Below, one piece after another: positions 62,235 to 64,000 of a DNA stretch of 64,000 nt. Both the position numbers and the translations under genes were made by a program. The stretch comes from Acanthacorydalis orientalis (Eukaryota > Arthropoda > Insecta > Megaloptera > Corydalidae), in the NCBI GenBank assembly GCA_034766995.1, contig CM068313.1, positions 40,781,496 to 40,845,495 of the forward strand, written 5' to 3'. The notes under the pieces were generated by a model, which did not search any database, was not told where the DNA came from, and saw nothing but the letters and a program-made list of their open reading frames with translations. The stretch's first letter is position 1. The number at the start of each line of letters is the position of its first letter.

Positions 62235-64000
62235 TATTTGGATGAAATACAACAATACAACACTATTTAAATCAAAACTTTTAGTTCTTTTTAAGAAAAA
62301 AACTAGTCAGTTTATGTGTTCCACATTTGTTCATCTTCAGACGAAAAATATATTCTGAAAATGAAAATAGTTCAATGATTATAGATAATAAGAAAATTAA
62401 TAAAAAGATAAATATAAACAATTATAATATAAAGATTATAAAAGATATGAGAAAAATATAAAATCGAAGAACTATTACATATATAACAACGAAAATATAA
62501 AATCAAAATGGAAATGAATGAGATATTTCAAGAATGAAAAACAAGTAAGGGGAAAAGGGAATTATTTAGTAAGAATTAATTTAAAAAAAGATCAGAAAGA
62601 GATCAATCATAAATTACATGAAAGAGATTATATCATAGGAATGAAAAATGTATTAGAAATATGACGAAAAATTAAGAATACCATTGTTTTAATTAAATGA
62701 CATGGTTTATGTGAGGTACTGTAATGAAATCAATTAGCTGTTGTTAGCTAATTGTTAATAAGAGAAAATATTTTAAATTAAACGAATGTTAACTACAGAT
62801 AAAAAAAATTAAAATTTTTCTCTACTAATAAATACGAATTATTATGTGAAATGTTTGCATAAATTAAAAATTGTAATAAAATAAAATAAGAATAGATTTA
62901 CTGAATGTCATAAAATATATCTTCAGTGAATTTCTTTAATATATGAAACAAACTGTTTTCAGTTATGTTAAATTAAAATACTCATTGTAATCAAATGAAT
63001 GATACTATTGAGAGAAATGCAATTTCTAAAAAAAAAGATATTTACATCATTATTGATACATCCTTACATAATAAATTTATAAATTATTTAAATGAAAATT
63101 TTATATTCATGAAAATCACAAGTTATGAAAGAATTTACACTTTATATAAATGTAGTGTATTGTTTAATAGTTACACTTTTATTAACTTTTTTTACAAACA
63201 TTCATTGTAAAAATACGTTTATAGTTAAAATTTACATTTTAATTCTTTTTTCATCTGTATATCCGTTATAATTAACTTTTTAATGAAAAAGTACTAGAAA
63301 TGGCAAAATATACAAAATAACAAAACAGTTATAATATTTTAATATAAAAATACATTTTTTACTTTTTAATTACATTTCTTAATTAAAAAAGCATATGCAT
63401 CCTTTTATAATCAATTACATTTATCTATTTATGTTTATTACTACTTTATCTTCCTCTATCTGAGATAATTACTAAAATGTATGATATAGGTGTAAGAATA
63501 TGTTAAACTGATAAACGATCCTCTATCCACAAAATACGCCATGTCCTGATTTATATTGTTTTGGTAATATCTACGAACTAATAACATATTGATAAATAGC
63601 CTGTCATGAAAGACATTTAACTCCGCCCGTTCTAATAGCTAATAATTTTCAGTTCAAACAAAACGTATGTACAATATTTCATTATAGTTTATTATAAAAA
63701 AATAATTAGTATTATGGGATTCTGATAGCTTTCTCACGTTTACAATTAAATATTAAAACTTAATAATCCTTTTATAAATATATTTCTTTCTTATTATCCT
63801 GAGAAACTTTGATTTATGTAAAAATATCTAAGTGTATTAAAAAAGTTTTAGTAAAAAAAATGTAATTATCCTGAACCTTCAGTTATGATTTTTGCGTAGA
63901 TTGGACTCTGTAAATATTATATATATATATAGGACACATATCGAACTGCTAGATAACATCTACAAAAATTCAACCTTGACGGTGAAGCTAAAGAAGAAAT
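62231..64000. other. AT-rich sequence to the end of the window
   Basis: No convincing gene or element; the frame 62995-63210 is AT-driven. A short TA tract lies at 63915-63931. The last 60 bases are less AT-rich and could be the edge of something continuing outside. Confidence 0.45.

Overview
This is a very AT-rich stretch of an animal nuclear genome. It is most likely from an insect or a related arthropod: there are four broken mariner transposases, a piggyBac relative, pogo/Tigger-type and hAT-type short elements, huge gene-poor spaces, a few isolated GC-rich islands and dense (TA)n microsatellites. Species and chromosome position cannot be read from the sequence. There is no complete gene, and no tRNA, rRNA, bacterial operon or CRISPR array was found.

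Coding content. The only plausible host coding sequence lies in small islands, all best read on the minus strand. Exon A (56913-56970, or from 57102) ends in a clean donor, CTCG|GTGAGTG, in phase 1. Exon B (10848-11077) starts after an AG acceptor and is open in exactly the frame exon A needs, so A and B could be two exons of one gene with an intron of about 45.8 kb. Candidate exon D (43078-43166) also ends in phase 1. Candidate first exon C (30616-30681) has a perfect CAG|GTGAGT donor in phase 0 and would not join B in frame. None of the peptides is recognised. Islands near 16.3, 30.5 and 50.6 kb each pair a TGACGTCA (CRE) octamer with CCAAT boxes and look like promoters or enhancers.

Mobile elements. 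Mariner relics lie at 17093-18351 (+), 36177-37114 (+), 48559-49662 (+, nested inside a Tigger-like short element at 48432-49731) and 51468-52576 (-). Every copy is decayed. A deleted piggyBac derivative with a 16-bp TTAA-containing inverted repeat is at 31279-32132; two further TTAA-bounded elements are at 754-1482 and 25871-26582. Other inverted-repeat elements are at 40867-41263 (hAT-like), 54696-55460 (unassigned, 47-bp arms) and 55660-56073 (Tigger-like).

Larger repeats. A 290-bp-class inverted repeat with a 1.35-kb spacer spans 22114-24040. A direct tandem duplication spans 33275-35249, its second copy having lost about 0.55 kb. A compound array at 59677-60407 repeats one unit several times, separated by (TA)n runs. 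Several perfect or near-perfect hairpins are present. (TA)n tracts occur at roughly one per kilobase; open frames made of Tyr-Ile repeats are translations of these tracts and are not genes.
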